NCBI GenBank assembly: GCA_014801985.1
Contig: JAAVDD010000006.1
Span: 2,434 to 53,249, forward strand
Length of the DNA stretch: 50,816 nucleotides
Source of the DNA: Bacteroides sp.
GTDB lineage: Bacteria; Bacteroidota; Bacteroidia; Bacteroidales; Muribaculaceae
Reading direction: 5' to 3'
A model generated the notes under the pieces. That model did not search any database. It saw only the letters and a list, made by a program, of their open reading frames with translations, and was not told the DNA's origin. Positions 27,464 to 36,300 of this stretch are shown piece after piece. Made by a program: the position numbers and the translations under genes. Position 1 is the first letter of the stretch. Each line of letters begins with the position of its first letter.

Positions 27464-28828
27464 TTACTCAGCCTCGTTTTCGTTGCGGAAGAGGTCGTTA
27501 AACTCCTCTACAGTCACTTCCTTGTCGTCAGTGGTGACATTGTCGCGGATAGCGTCGAAGAGCTTGAGGTCGCCTGTCTGGTTGTAGATCTGCTGAGCAG
27601 CTTTCTTGTCCTTGAGAATCTCGTGAGCGTAGCGGTCGAGGGATTCTTCGGGAACATTCATCATGCCATACTGAGCGAGCTGCTGACGAGCGATGAGGCG
27701 AGCTGTGTTGAGGGCATCCTCTTCAGTCACCTTCACTTCGAGCTGGCCGGCGATGGCCTCTTTCACAAGCTCCCAAACGATTTCGGGGCGAGCGCGATTA
27801 TACTCCTCATCAATGTTCTCGGCGTTGAGGGTCTCGTTCTGCTCCATAAGGAAAGCCTTTAGCACCTCGTCGGGAAGTTCGATGTTTCCGATTGCATCCA
27901 TGATAGCCTTTTTAGCATCCATAGAGAAACGGAAGTTGGAATCGTTGGCGAGTGCACCTTCGATAAGCTCCTTAACGGCGTTCTTGTATTCCTCCTCGGT
28001 CTTGATATCGTCGCGGCCAAAGACAGATTTGAAGAACTCCTCGTTATATTCAGCGGGCTTGAGAACGATAATCTCCTTTATATCGAACTGGAAGTCGCCC
28101 TTATGGTTCTCGGCATCCTCCTTGCTTACATTGAGCATAGAGCTGAGCTCTGCAGGGTTGGAGTCGCAAGTTGCAGCAGGATTGAAAGTGAATACATCGC
28201 CTACTTTCTTACCTTCGAATATCTTCTTCTGGTCGTCGTTCTTGAAATATTCAGGAGCAACGATGCCGTTCTCAACGACGATGCCACCCTCCTTCACGGA
28301 GCCATCCTCGTTAAGCTCGGTGATAACACCCTTTACAAGTGCAGTAGCGTCTACTGTGTCGCCCGGCTCCTGCTTGCCGAAACGACGACGGAACTGCTTG
28401 TCCTGAGCCTCTACCATCTCGTCAGTGACCTTGATGTTATAGTAGGGAACGTGAAGGTCCTTGTTTACATGAGTGTCGATTTCAGGAGCGATACCGACTT
28501 TGAACTTAAGCTCAAAATCCTTTGCATCGATATCGAACTCAGCACCCTGCTGCGGGATGGGGTTACCAAGCACGTGAAGTTTTTCATTTTTGATATATTC
28601 GTAGAGAGCGTTTCCGACCTCCTTGTTGATAACATCGTATTTAACCGACTTACCATATTTCTTGTTGATGATACCGGCAGGCACTTTACCGGCACGGAAA
28701 CCCGGCTCGGCATGCTTCTTGCCAATCTCTTTGAGTTCTTTCTTAACCTTGTCAGCGTAGTCGTTCTCTTCGAGCGTGATGGTAACGATACCGTTCACGT
28801 CGTCGATCTTTGCATAATCTACTTTCAT
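27464..28828 (-). CDS. tig: trigger factor
   Basis: This 454-residue ribosome-associated chaperone has the ribosome-binding signature GFRAGKVPAGIINKKYG (about residues 43-59), a diverged FKBP-like domain (about 155-250; GDTVDATALVKGVITE to GKKVGDVFTF) and the helical C-terminal arms. Low resemblance in the isomerase domain is usual for Bacteroidota. A -7 box and a 75-nt leader with a small hairpin precede it; it is followed by clpP and clpX. Confidence 0.93.
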   Translation of the reverse strand: MKVDYAKIDDVNGIVTITLEENDYADKVKKELKEIGKKHAEPGFRAGKVPAGIINKKYGKSVKYDVINKEVGNALYEYIKNEKLHVLGNPIPQQGAEFDIDAKDFELKFKVGIAPEIDTHVNKDLHVPYYNIKVTDEMVEAQDKQFRRRFGKQEPGDTVDATALVKGVITELNEDGSVKEGGIVVENGIVAPEYFKNDDQKKIFEGKKVGDVFTFNPAATCDSNPAELSSMLNVSKEDAENHKGDFQFDIKEIIVLKPAEYNEEFFKSVFGRDDIKTEEEYKNAVKELIEGALANDSNFRFSMDAKKAIMDAIGNIELPDEVLKAFLMEQNETLNAENIDEEYNRARPEIVWELVKEAIAGQLEVKVTEEDALNTARLIARQQLAQYGMMNVPEESLDRYAHEILKDKKAAQQIYNQTGDLKLFDAIRDNVTTDDKEVTVEEFNDLFRNENEAE

Positions 28829-28908
28829 TGCTTAGTTATCTTGGATATTTGTTAGTTATTTTTCATAATTTAATGGAGCGGAGGAAGCCCTCCGTCCCAT
28901 TCAAAATG

Positions 28909-28916
28909 CAAATTTA
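28909..28916 (-). promoter_or_regulatory. -7 box of trigger factor
   Basis: TAAATTTG on the minus strand, giving a leader of about 75 nt. A CGGAGG/CCTCCG hairpin with a 4-nt loop (28879-28894) lies in that leader. The -33 match is weak. Confidence 0.45.
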
Positions 28917-28989
28917 CTAAAAATAGCTGAACAAACGGCAATAAGCGCCATTAATTTGCTTTTTTTAAGTATTTAGGATGTTAATTGTC

Positions 28990-30303
28990 TTATCTCCCCT
29001 CAAAAAACTTGCGGAAAACGGCAATCGCATCGAGTTGATCGGAGACGCCTGCCGTCTCCCTTGCCGAGTGCATGGCCCAGATAGCGTTGCCCATGTCGAC
29101 CCCCTGCATATCGAATTGCGATGAGGAGATATTCCCCAATGTGGAGCCTCCGGCTACATCGGAATGGTTGACGAAGTATTGGCAATTCACACCTGCTTCC
29201 TGGCATAGGGTGCGGAACACTGCTGCCCCTACTCCATCGGTCATATATTTACAGTTGGCATTAATCTTGACCACGGGACCTCCTCCTATGACGGGATGAT
29301 TTGTAGGGTCATATTTCTCGTTGTAATTGGGATGCCATGCATGTGCATCATCGGCGGAAATCATGAAGGAGGCGGCAATGGCACGATATATATCCTCCTT
29401 GTCTCCGGTCTGAAGCATACAGATTCGCTCCATTATATCGCGTAGCACGGGTGAAGCTGCCCCCTGTTTGGTGCCGCTTCCGGTCTCTTCATTGTCGAAG
29501 ATTGCGAGCACTCGTGTCGCTTCGGCCTCACGGTCGCATTCGCAAAGCAGCGCTTCAAGTCCGGCGAATGCCATCGAGAGATCGTCGATACGCGCAGACT
29601 GGAAGTATTCTTCATTGACACCTACTTTTGATGCTTTTTCAAAGGGATATAGGTTAAGCTCATAATCTATGATATCGCATGATGATATGTTTAGGGCGCG
29701 TGCCACAATCATCTTCACAAATCCGCCGTTTTCCTTTGCCTCGGCAATCTCATCGGCAGAGAAATAGCCGATCACCGGTTTCATATCTTTCTGAACGGAG
29801 AGTTTATTGCCATCGTTTACCGTGCGGTTGAAGTGGATGGCGAGATGTGGGATTGTGCAAACAGGCTTTCGAAGGTCTACGAGTAATGTGCGGGGATGAA
29901 GAGCATCGTCGCCCTTCACCAACACACGTCCCGATATCGATAGAGGACGATCAAACCAGGTATATAGTATGCCGCCGCCATATTTCTCTACGTTCAGGCT
30001 CACGACACCACCATCGCCGTAAATTTCGGCATTGGGTTTGATTTTGAAGCAAGGGGAGTCGCTATGGGCGGAGATTATTCTGAAGCCGCTTTCGGCTGCA
30101 GGTGCAGAACCCACAACGAAAGGAAAGATAGCGCTTCCATTTTTGATCACATAGTATTTTCCACCGGGAATGATTTCCCACTTCTCCTGTTGTTTCAATT
30201 CCAGGAAACCTACCTCTTCGAGTTCCTTGCGGATAGTATCGACAGCCATGAAATTGCAAGTGGCTGAGTCGAGCCAATTCAATAATTTATCTATCTGTTT
30301 CAT
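28990..30303 (-). CDS. M18-family aminopeptidase
   Basis: This 437-residue cytoplasmic metallopeptidase removes N-terminal residues, with a family preference for acidic ones. The two-metal ligand motifs are visible: ISAHSDSPCFKIKP (His and Asp, about residue 80), the FDNEETGSGT pair of Glu residues (about 267-276), SADDAHAWHPNY and the late His in NHSDVAGGSTLGN. It equals the PepC/ApeB-type family. The gene is preceded by a -7 box at 30424 and stands alone, between trigger factor and the DUF3089 gene. Confidence 0.93.
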   Translation of the reverse strand: MKQIDKLLNWLDSATCNFMAVDTIRKELEEVGFLELKQQEKWEIIPGGKYYVIKNGSAIFPFVVGSAPAAESGFRIISAHSDSPCFKIKPNAEIYGDGGVVSLNVEKYGGGILYTWFDRPLSISGRVLVKGDDALHPRTLLVDLRKPVCTIPHLAIHFNRTVNDGNKLSVQKDMKPVIGYFSADEIAEAKENGGFVKMIVARALNISSCDIIDYELNLYPFEKASKVGVNEEYFQSARIDDLSMAFAGLEALLCECDREAEATRVLAIFDNEETGSGTKQGAASPVLRDIMERICMLQTGDKEDIYRAIAASFMISADDAHAWHPNYNEKYDPTNHPVIGGGPVVKINANCKYMTDGVGAAVFRTLCQEAGVNCQYFVNHSDVAGGSTLGNISSSQFDMQGVDMGNAIWAMHSARETAGVSDQLDAIAVFRKFFEGR

Positions 30304-30423
30304 TATCGCTTTCTTTTTTTAATAATTAAATATTACCTCCTTATTTATATTTCATTGCCCTTTTGTACAACGAAACATAAACTTTTATCCGAGGCTGTGC
30401 TGAAATGATTTTCAGTTCGGGAA

Positions 30424-30431
30424 CAAAGATA
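30424..30431 (-). promoter_or_regulatory. -7 box of the M18 aminopeptidase gene
   Basis: TATCTTTG on the minus strand, with a predicted start near 30418 and a leader of about 115 nt. No convincing -33 element. Confidence 0.4.
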
Positions 30432-30561
30432 GTAAATTATTCTGAGAGGGAGGGCATGAGTTTTAATTTTCTACAAGCATTGCTAAAAACAGGATTATGA
30501 TTAATGCTTACTTAATGTGACTCGCGATAGGCATAAGGAGGATTTTTCATGCACATCACGA

Positions 30562-31641
30562 TTAATGGGAGAAGCGGAATGCTTTTATGCGTTGACGAAA
30601 ATTACGTCGGAGGCATTCGGAATACAACCATGGTTCGACTCCATGATAGTCTCCGACGTTGAGGATGTCAAGGATGTTGGGAAGCGAACTTCCGTCGTAG
30701 CCTTCAACTACCAGGACTTTTGTAGCCGGATCAAGGGTGACGGTTATTGTATCGTTAAGAATGGCCGGGAGATTATCGGTGCGCCAATTCACCGGGTTCA
30801 TACCCATTGCATTCGGGGCGGCGACAATAGGTTTTATATATTTCACATCTGACACAGAATTATAACATATCACCACTCCCGTATCTATAGAATCACGGGC
30901 AGCAAGGATATAAGGATGCTCGGCCACATCCTCCGGAGTGACTTTATATCCTAATACATATGCTGCCACCATTCGTTCCCTTACCGAAGCGTCCATTGTC
31001 TTCAATAACTCCACCACCGATTTGCCGCCCTGACTGAACCCGGCAAGAATGAATGGCCGATTATCGTTAAACTCTGAAATAAAATGGTCGAAGGCATTCT
31101 TGACATCGACAAATGCAACATCATTGTAACGACGGTTGATCGTGTCTTTATTAAGAGTGGCCCAAGAGTCGAGGGTTATGTGGCGATAGAAGGGTGAATA
31201 GAAATTGTTACCCTCCGCCATATAATCCGCTACTCCATCAATTTCTATCTTCATATCCGCCCGATGTGAGCTGAGAGAAGGATCAGCGTGATGGGACACT
31301 GCACCATCCGGAGTGTACCAGTCATATTCCCATGTCGATGGGATATAGAAAACATCTGCACCAAGCGAAGTGGAGTCATTGAGATAGCTCACCCACATCT
31401 CGCGATCTTGATAATCGGGAGCAGTCGGTACATATACCTGAGTCTCTCCATCCCCTATCTCTCTGATTGAGTCATGACATGAAGCAAATGGGATTAATGC
31501 AGAGAAGGCGAGAACAATGCATATTATGGTATATTTCTCTGTATATCCTTTAGTATACTTCTGCGTATATTTTTGAGTATATTTCTGTGTATACTTTTGA
31601 GTATATTTCTGCGTATACTTCTGTGTATATTTTCGCGCCAT
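30562..31641 (-). CDS. DUF3089-family lipoprotein, alpha/beta-hydrolase-like, with an N-terminal KYTQ repeat
   Basis: The 359-residue product has a very unusual front end. Residues 4-39 are nine tandem four-residue units: six KYTQ, then KYTK, GYTE and KYTI. A hydrophobic stretch and a lipobox follow at FASC (Cys55). The body fits DUF3089, an alpha/beta-hydrolase-like family, with a nucleophile elbow AGFSQGGKS (Ser near residue 203). The substrate is unknown; an esterase at a membrane is inferred. The promoter at 31666 places the transcript start about 20 nt before the ATG at 31641, so the repeat is transcribed. No internal Met exists before the lipobox, so a shorter protein would need a non-ATG start. 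Confidence 0.83.
   Translation of the reverse strand: MARKYTQKYTQKYTQKYTQKYTQKYTQKYTKGYTEKYTIICIVLAFSALIPFASCHDSIREIGDGETQVYVPTAPDYQDREMWVSYLNDSTSLGADVFYIPSTWEYDWYTPDGAVSHHADPSLSSHRADMKIEIDGVADYMAEGNNFYSPFYRHITLDSWATLNKDTINRRYNDVAFVDVKNAFDHFISEFNDNRPFILAGFSQGGKSVVELLKTMDASVRERMVAAYVLGYKVTPEDVAEHPYILAARDSIDTGVVICYNSVSDVKYIKPIVAAPNAMGMNPVNWRTDNLPAILNDTITVTLDPATKVLVVEGYDGSSLPNILDILNVGDYHGVEPWLYSECLRRNFRQRIKAFRFSH
31525..31632. repeat. 12-bp tandem repeat (nine units) at the 5' end of the DUF3089 gene
   Basis: Nine 12-bp units follow the first three codons. The units differ mostly at third codon positions (AAA/AAG, ACA/ACG/ACT, CAA/CAG) while six of them keep KYTQ exactly. Being a multiple of three, copy-number change would keep the frame. 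Confidence 0.93.
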
Positions 31642-31665
31642 AGATTATTTTCGTTTAAAATTACA

Positions 31666-31697
31666 CAAAAATATCACTTAAAATCGAATTGTCCAAA
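31666..31697 (-). promoter_or_regulatory. Bacteroides-type promoter of the DUF3089 lipoprotein gene
   Basis: On the minus strand TTTG (31694-31697), 20 bp, TATTTTTG (31666-31673): a full consensus match. The start should be near 31660. Confidence 0.65.
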
Positions 31698-31758
31698 TAT
31701 GGATAATTCCCGTTTATTTGTTAATATATGTTAATAGTGTAAATATCACGCAATAACA

Positions 31759-31790
31759 TTTGCAAATATAATGTTAAAGTTATAACTTTG
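31759..31790 (+). promoter_or_regulatory. Bacteroides-type promoter of the NUDIX gene
   Basis: TTTG (31759-31762), 20 bp, TAACTTTG (31783-31790), a full consensus match. The start near 31796 gives a leader of about 18 nt. It diverges from the DUF3089 promoter with about 60 bp between the two -33 boxes. Confidence 0.7.
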
Positions 31791-31813
31791 CGTCAGAATA
31801 ACACAAGAAGGAT

Positions 31814-32686
31814 ATGAAGAGAGATAATGCAACATATAACTCCGCCTACCATGACAAGCATTATGATGCAGAGAGGAAGGAGTACGTTTACAAATATCCC
31901 CATGCCGCTCTTACTGCCGACTGCGTGATATTCGGATTTGACGGAAAAGACCTTAAAATTCTTCTGATAGAACGTGGCCTTGAACCCTATAAAGGGATGT
32001 GGGCCCTTCCGGGAGGTTTTATGAAAGTGGCTGATCCGAATGGAAAACCCATAGATCTTACTATCGAGGATACTGCACGTCGAGAACTGAAGGAGGAAAC
32101 AAATCTTTCGGGAGTCTATCTTCGCCAATTCAAGGTGTTCAGCCGTTATGACCGCGATCCAAGAGAACGTGTGGTCACCGTAGCTTTCATTGCCTTAGTT
32201 GGGCCGGACAAATATCGTAAACTCCAAGCTGAGACCAAAGCAGATGATGATGCATCCAACGCTTTATGGTGGAATGAAAATGCTCTCCCCCCGATGGCAT
32301 TCGACCATGCCGAGATTGTGAAGGAGGCAAAGGAATTTCTTGCCGAGCAGATACGTATAAAACCGGTTGCGTTCAATCTTCTTGACGATACCTTCTCGAT
32401 GACGGAGCTTCAGAATGTGTATGAAGCTATCACGGGACAAAGCTATGACCGACGTAATTTCCAACGGAAGGCGATGCAGACAGGAATGCTTGAGGAAAGA
32501 CCCGCCGCTTCACTCCCCTCTTCTCCCCTTACTACTGATAATGTACTTTTCTCATCTATGCCTGTGGAAAAATCTAATATATCACCACGTAAAAGGAAAA
32601 AATTCTTTTCTTTCCGTTCGCAACCTCCAACAATAGATAGTGATGAAAGTGAAGAAGGATCCATCAAAGATATATTCAATTATTGA
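31814..32686 (+). CDS. NUDIX hydrolase with C-terminal winged helix (NrtR-like)
   Basis: This 290-residue protein has a NUDIX domain (about residues 28-165) with a box reading GGFMKVAD then TARRELKEETNL; an insertion (PNGKPIDLT) separates the leading Gly and Glu parts, as in many NrtR-type proteins. A winged-helix segment follows (about 175-225; FSMTELQNVYEAITGQSYDRRNFQRKAMQTGML). Such proteins sense ADP-ribose or related sugar nucleotides and repress NAD or sugar genes, but some are plain hydrolases. The last 65 residues are Ser/Pro/Lys-rich and look disordered. No pentose or NAD operon is adjacent, so the target is open. Confidence 0.87.
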   Translation: MKRDNATYNSAYHDKHYDAERKEYVYKYPHAALTADCVIFGFDGKDLKILLIERGLEPYKGMWALPGGFMKVADPNGKPIDLTIEDTARRELKEETNLSGVYLRQFKVFSRYDRDPRERVVTVAFIALVGPDKYRKLQAETKADDDASNALWWNENALPPMAFDHAEIVKEAKEFLAEQIRIKPVAFNLLDDTFSMTELQNVYEAITGQSYDRRNFQRKAMQTGMLEERPAASLPSSPLTTDNVLFSSMPVEKSNISPRKRKKFFSFRSQPPTIDSDESEEGSIKDIFNY

Positions 32687-32760
32687 TTTTGTCAGGCGAC
32701 TTGCTGAAACAGGAGTAATTATATTAACCATTAACCATAAATTTTCAAAACACCATCTTT

Positions 32761-33513
32761 ATGAAATCCACCATCTTTAATCTCATCATTCTTGATGAAA
32801 GCGGCTCAATGATGAAAATGATCAAACAGACTATCGGAGGTTGCAACGAAACCCTGAACACCATCAGAACTGCCGCAGAAAAACATGCGGATTCGATGCG
32901 CCACCTTGTCTCCATCTATGCCTTCCAGTCGAGGGGCCCTGTGGAGTCGCGTTATCTTGTAAAGAATGCTAATCCGCAAGATGTCAAGGATATCACCATC
33001 AATGATTACCAACCGAGCGGCCTGACACCCCTGCTTGATGCGGTGGGATCGACTCTGACCGAACTCAAGATGATAGCTTCCACCCATGAAGATGCCACGG
33101 GTATCGTGACCATTATGACCGACGGCTTCGAGAATGCCTCACGTCAGTATTCATGGAAGCAGGTGGCTCAACTCATCTCCCAGCTACGCGAAATGGGATG
33201 GACCATCAACCTCATCGGCGCCAATATTGATGTGGATAAAATGGCTTCACAACTAAACATTAACCACATGAACGCAATGTCGTATACCCAGTCGGATGCA
33301 GGCACCAGAGCCATGTGGAACCGCTTCGACAAAGCCATCTCAACTCATATAGACGAGGAAGCAGAAGTATTGAAGAGCATTGCTGACCCGCAGGAACGGT
33401 TAAAGTCGCGCATTAAAACCGCATGTAACTTCTTCAAGAGTGATAAGGAAGAAGAGGAGTACGACCCGACTAATCCCTTCGCCGATAATGACAGCGATTC
33501 TCTACCATTCTAA
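32761..33513 (+). CDS. von Willebrand factor A-domain protein
   Basis: This 250-residue protein has no signal peptide and consists mainly of a VWA domain (residues 1-190). The MIDAS metal site is complete in outline: DESGS (residues 12-16), the Thr in GLTPLLDAV and the Asp in IMTDGFENAS. The end is acidic and looks unstructured (DKEEEEYDPTNPFADNDSD). It would bind a protein partner through a divalent cation; the partner is unknown. It follows the NUDIX gene by 74 bp on the same strand and may be co-transcribed; a terminator follows. Confidence 0.87.
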   Translation: MKSTIFNLIILDESGSMMKMIKQTIGGCNETLNTIRTAAEKHADSMRHLVSIYAFQSRGPVESRYLVKNANPQDVKDITINDYQPSGLTPLLDAVGSTLTELKMIASTHEDATGIVTIMTDGFENASRQYSWKQVAQLISQLREMGWTINLIGANIDVDKMASQLNINHMNAMSYTQSDAGTRAMWNRFDKAISTHIDEEAEVLKSIADPQERLKSRIKTACNFFKSDKEEEEYDPTNPFADNDSDSLPF

Positions 33514-33543
33514 CTGAAAATCCTTACTTGCCATCTAAAAAAC

Positions 33544-33575
33544 AAGATGCCAAACGCTCCGGCTTTTGGCATCTT
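33544..33575 (+). terminator. intrinsic terminator after the VWA gene
   Basis: A perfect 11-bp stem (33544-33554 with 33565-33575), 10-nt loop, followed by ATTTTTATC. It lies 30 bp after the VWA stop codon. Confidence 0.88.
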
Positions 33576-33672
33576 ATTTTTATCAAGTTTTTTTGAATTT
33601 ATCCCTATTAATCTTGTCTATTCCCATTAATCTTGGGGAATATTGATTAATCCTGATTATCGGACTCTATAT

Positions 33673-34191
33673 TCAATCGTCTAAATTCACATTATATCTC
33701 AAATGATTCAGAGCCCTCATCACATTGCACAGAGTCTGCGACCAATATGCAGCGAAGTTCTCCCGGCATTCCATATAAGCTCCTTCGAGGCTATCCCCTT
33801 CTGTCTCCTTCACAATGGAAATGAAATTATACAATGTCTGGAAAATATCAGCAAGAGATTCCGATATCGAAGCAGCCACAGGAGTGTCGCTGTATTTCAT
33901 ATCCTCTTCGAAAGTCTCAAGGAATACATCATGTTCACCTAAAAGCATCTCAATTTTACGACGGATGCTTTCGTAATAATCCTCATCCACATAAGTGGAA
34001 AAATATTCCTCATTCTCTCCCAAATCGAGAGTAGGATCCGAGAAGTCGATATATAGGCGCGGTAGAAGCGCAAGAGCTTCATTTACGAACTCAAGTTTGG
34101 TGTAATCATTGGTCTGCTCCATCAAAGAGCAAAACCTTGCCGAATCAGAAGTGACCTCCATCAATCGGCTTTTAATCATATTTTCTTCCAT
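33673..34191 (-). CDS. DUF5063-family protein
   Basis: This 172-residue acidic helical protein fits DUF5063, a family of unknown function seen mainly in Bacteroidota. Conserved-looking parts are the YIDFSDPTLDLGENEEYFSTYVDEDYYESIR stretch before the middle and the C-terminal AAYWSQTLCNVMRALNHLRYN helix. The ATG at 34191 overlaps nadD by 20 bases; a start at Met5 (34179) would overlap by 8. It is the last gene of the yicC-gmk-nadD unit. Confidence 0.75.
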   Translation of the reverse strand: MEENMIKSRLMEVTSDSARFCSLMEQTNDYTKLEFVNEALALLPRLYIDFSDPTLDLGENEEYFSTYVDEDYYESIRRKIEMLLGEHDVFLETFEEDMKYSDTPVAASISESLADIFQTLYNFISIVKETEGDSLEGAYMECRENFAAYWSQTLCNVMRALNHLRYNVNLDD

Positions 34192-34744
34192 CTTTCAATT
34201 CTTTATACACTACATCAGGCACCAGGAAGCGGAAATCGCGCCCGGCGGCCATCAGCTCCCTCACATAAGTAGATGAAATCATCATCATAGGCAAACCCTC
34301 CAGAAGAGTTACACCATTCGGAAAGGGAGGCTCGACCACGACATCGGGTCTCTGATATATAATAACACCGAATTCGGAGATAATCCTATCGGCATCACGC
34401 CAATGATTAAACACACGCCAATTGTCAGAACCGATCAGAATGGAAAAATCATGTTGCGGGAAACGTTCACGGAGACGACAGAGAGTGTTATAAGTGAATG
34501 AGGGTCGCGGTAGGGAGAATTCGAAATCGGAAGCCTTCACATGCTGACATTCACCGGCCACAAGCTGCACGAGTCGCAGCCGCTCCTCTTCCGGCATCAA
34601 CTTCTTATCCACCTTCAAAGGATTCTGCGGCGATACCATCATCCAAACTTCATCTATCTCCGGCAAAGCTGCCACAGAGGATGCGATAATAGCATGACCT
34701 GTATGGACAGGATTGAAACTACCTCCGAAAACAGCTATTCTCAT
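34172..34744 (-). CDS. nadD: nicotinate-nucleotide adenylyltransferase
   Basis: This 190-residue enzyme adenylates nicotinate mononucleotide to deamido-NAD in NAD synthesis. The nucleotidyltransferase signature GGSFNPVHTGH is at residues 7-17, and the ISSTYVRELMAAG motif (about 156-168) gives the ISSTxIR triphosphate site. The length is normal. It overlaps gmk as ATGA and the DUF5063 gene at its end. Confidence 0.95.
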   Translation of the reverse strand: MRIAVFGGSFNPVHTGHAIIASSVAALPEIDEVWMMVSPQNPLKVDKKLMPEEERLRLVQLVAGECQHVKASDFEFSLPRPSFTYNTLCRLRERFPQHDFSILIGSDNWRVFNHWRDADRIISEFGVIIYQRPDVVVEPPFPNGVTLLEGLPMMMISSTYVRELMAAGRDFRFLVPDVVYKELKDGRKYD

Positions 34745-35331
34745 TCAGCCTTATCCTCTTCAATTCCGGAAAATCCACGAATCAATGAAGCAGTCTTATT
34801 CACGGCCGCTTCAAGATTATCATTCACCACGACATCATCAAATTTCGGGGCAAATCCCATTTCAAAATCCGCTTTTGCAAGACGTTTGAGAATAGAATCC
34901 TCTGAATCTGTGGAACGAGATCGAAGACGTTTTTCCAGTTCCTCTTTCGATGGAGGCATGATGAAAAGCGCAAGAGCTTTCTCACCGAAAAACTCCTTTA
35001 TATTCAAGGCTCCCTTCACATCCACATCCATTATAAGGTTGCGGCCTGCATGAGTGACGCGAGTCACCTCCGAAAGCAGAGTACCATAGCAAGTTCCGGG
35101 ATAAACCTCCTCCCATTCCACAAACTCTCCCCTCTCGGCGCGTTCCTTGAACTCTTTCTCAGAGAGAAAATAATATTCCACTCCATCGCGTTCATCGCCT
35201 CTTGGCTTGCGGCTTGTAGCGGATACAGAGAATCCGAGGCAGAGATCTGCAATCTCCATCAGCCGACGGATAATAGAAGACTTTCCACTCCCTGAAGGAG
35301 CTGAGAGGATGATGATTTTCCCTTCTTTCAT
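34741..35331 (-). CDS. gmk: guanylate kinase
   Basis: This 196-residue kinase converts GMP to GDP. The P-loop is APSGSGKSSIIRRLM (residues 11-25); the GMP-binding part contains SATSRKPRGDERDGVEYYFLS, and FIMPPSKEELEKRLRSR carries the lid arginines. The normal-length gene overlaps both neighbours by ATGA, so yicC, gmk and nadD are translationally coupled. Confidence 0.96.
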   Translation of the reverse strand: MKEGKIIILSAPSGSGKSSIIRRLMEIADLCLGFSVSATSRKPRGDERDGVEYYFLSEKEFKERAERGEFVEWEEVYPGTCYGTLLSEVTRVTHAGRNLIMDVDVKGALNIKEFFGEKALALFIMPPSKEELEKRLRSRSTDSEDSILKRLAKADFEMGFAPKFDDVVVNDNLEAAVNKTASLIRGFSGIEEDKAE

Positions 35332-36215
35332 AATACGTTTAGCACCTGTTCCTTAATCTGTTCGAGTTCATCTTTCATTCGGACCACAATCTTCTGCATC
35401 TCCGCCTGATTTGATTTAGAACCGAGTGTGTTGATCTCGCGTCCCATTTCCTGAGCGATGAAACCGAGCTTTTTACCCTGTCCTTGACCTTTACCCTTCT
35501 CCTCACCGTCGAGGGTCTGGATAAAATAATCCAGATGAGCATTCAGACGCAGTTTCTCCTCACTGACATCCAGTTTCTCGATATAGAAAATAAGTTCCTG
35601 CTCAAGACGTCCCTTATCATATTCAATCGAGGATAGACGGGCAAGCTGTTCCTCAAGACGTGCCTTAATCTTCGGGACACGTGATTCCTCGAAAGGCTCC
35701 ACTTCCTTCAGCAACCGGCGAATATTCACTATTTTCTCAAGGAAGAATGCATACAGTTTTTCTCCCTCCTGCTTCCGGAAAGCGATAAGAGCGGCAACCG
35801 CCTCATCTCTGGCAGCCGCGAATGCCTCAGCATCATCACTATCCATCTTCCCAACCTCGACCTTCAAGGCATCAGGAAGACGCATCAGGACTTGATACCA
35901 ATCAGCCGGCTCCGGAATACCCAATTCACGGCTCATCTTCTCCAACTCCCCCTTATAGGCCGCCAGCACCGGGATATTGATCGACGCCGAAGTTTCAGTG
36001 GCGATATTTTCCACACTCACCGTGACATCCACTTTTCCTCGCTCAATCTCGGCCGCAAGAAGATTGCGGGTCTCGACTTCAAGTTCCCTGAAAAATGAGG
36101 GAACACGCATGGAGAAATCAAATTGCTTGCTGTTGAGACTCTTGATCTCAACAGTAATCTTTTTAGAGAGAGAGGAAGCGCATCCGCGGCCAAAGCCGGT
36201 CATAGAAAGAATCAT
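35328..36215 (-). CDS. yicC: YicC-family endoribonuclease
   Basis: This 295-residue protein begins with the family hallmark MILSMTGFGRG and EIKSLNSKQFDF and ends with LGSKSNQAEMQKIVVRMKDELEQIKEQVLNV. YicC proteins are reported to be RNA-cleaving enzymes. The usual genomic partner is gmk, as here. It is the first gene of the operon; I found no clear promoter box in front of it. Confidence 0.93.
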   Translation of the reverse strand: MILSMTGFGRGCASSLSKKITVEIKSLNSKQFDFSMRVPSFFRELEVETRNLLAAEIERGKVDVTVSVENIATETSASINIPVLAAYKGELEKMSRELGIPEPADWYQVLMRLPDALKVEVGKMDSDDAEAFAAARDEAVAALIAFRKQEGEKLYAFFLEKIVNIRRLLKEVEPFEESRVPKIKARLEEQLARLSSIEYDKGRLEQELIFYIEKLDVSEEKLRLNAHLDYFIQTLDGEEKGKGQGQGKKLGFIAQEMGREINTLGSKSNQAEMQKIVVRMKDELEQIKEQVLNVL

Positions 36216-36300
36216 ATCTCCTCGAAATTAGTTTTTCCTATTTATATGGTATATTCGATTTTATTTTTTTAGGGGAGTGAAGGAGAGAAACTGCACAATA

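Noticed and set aside
31525..31632. The 12-bp repeat as a CRISPR-like array
   Set aside because: The units are contiguous without spacers, vary at silent positions and are in frame with the lipoprotein.
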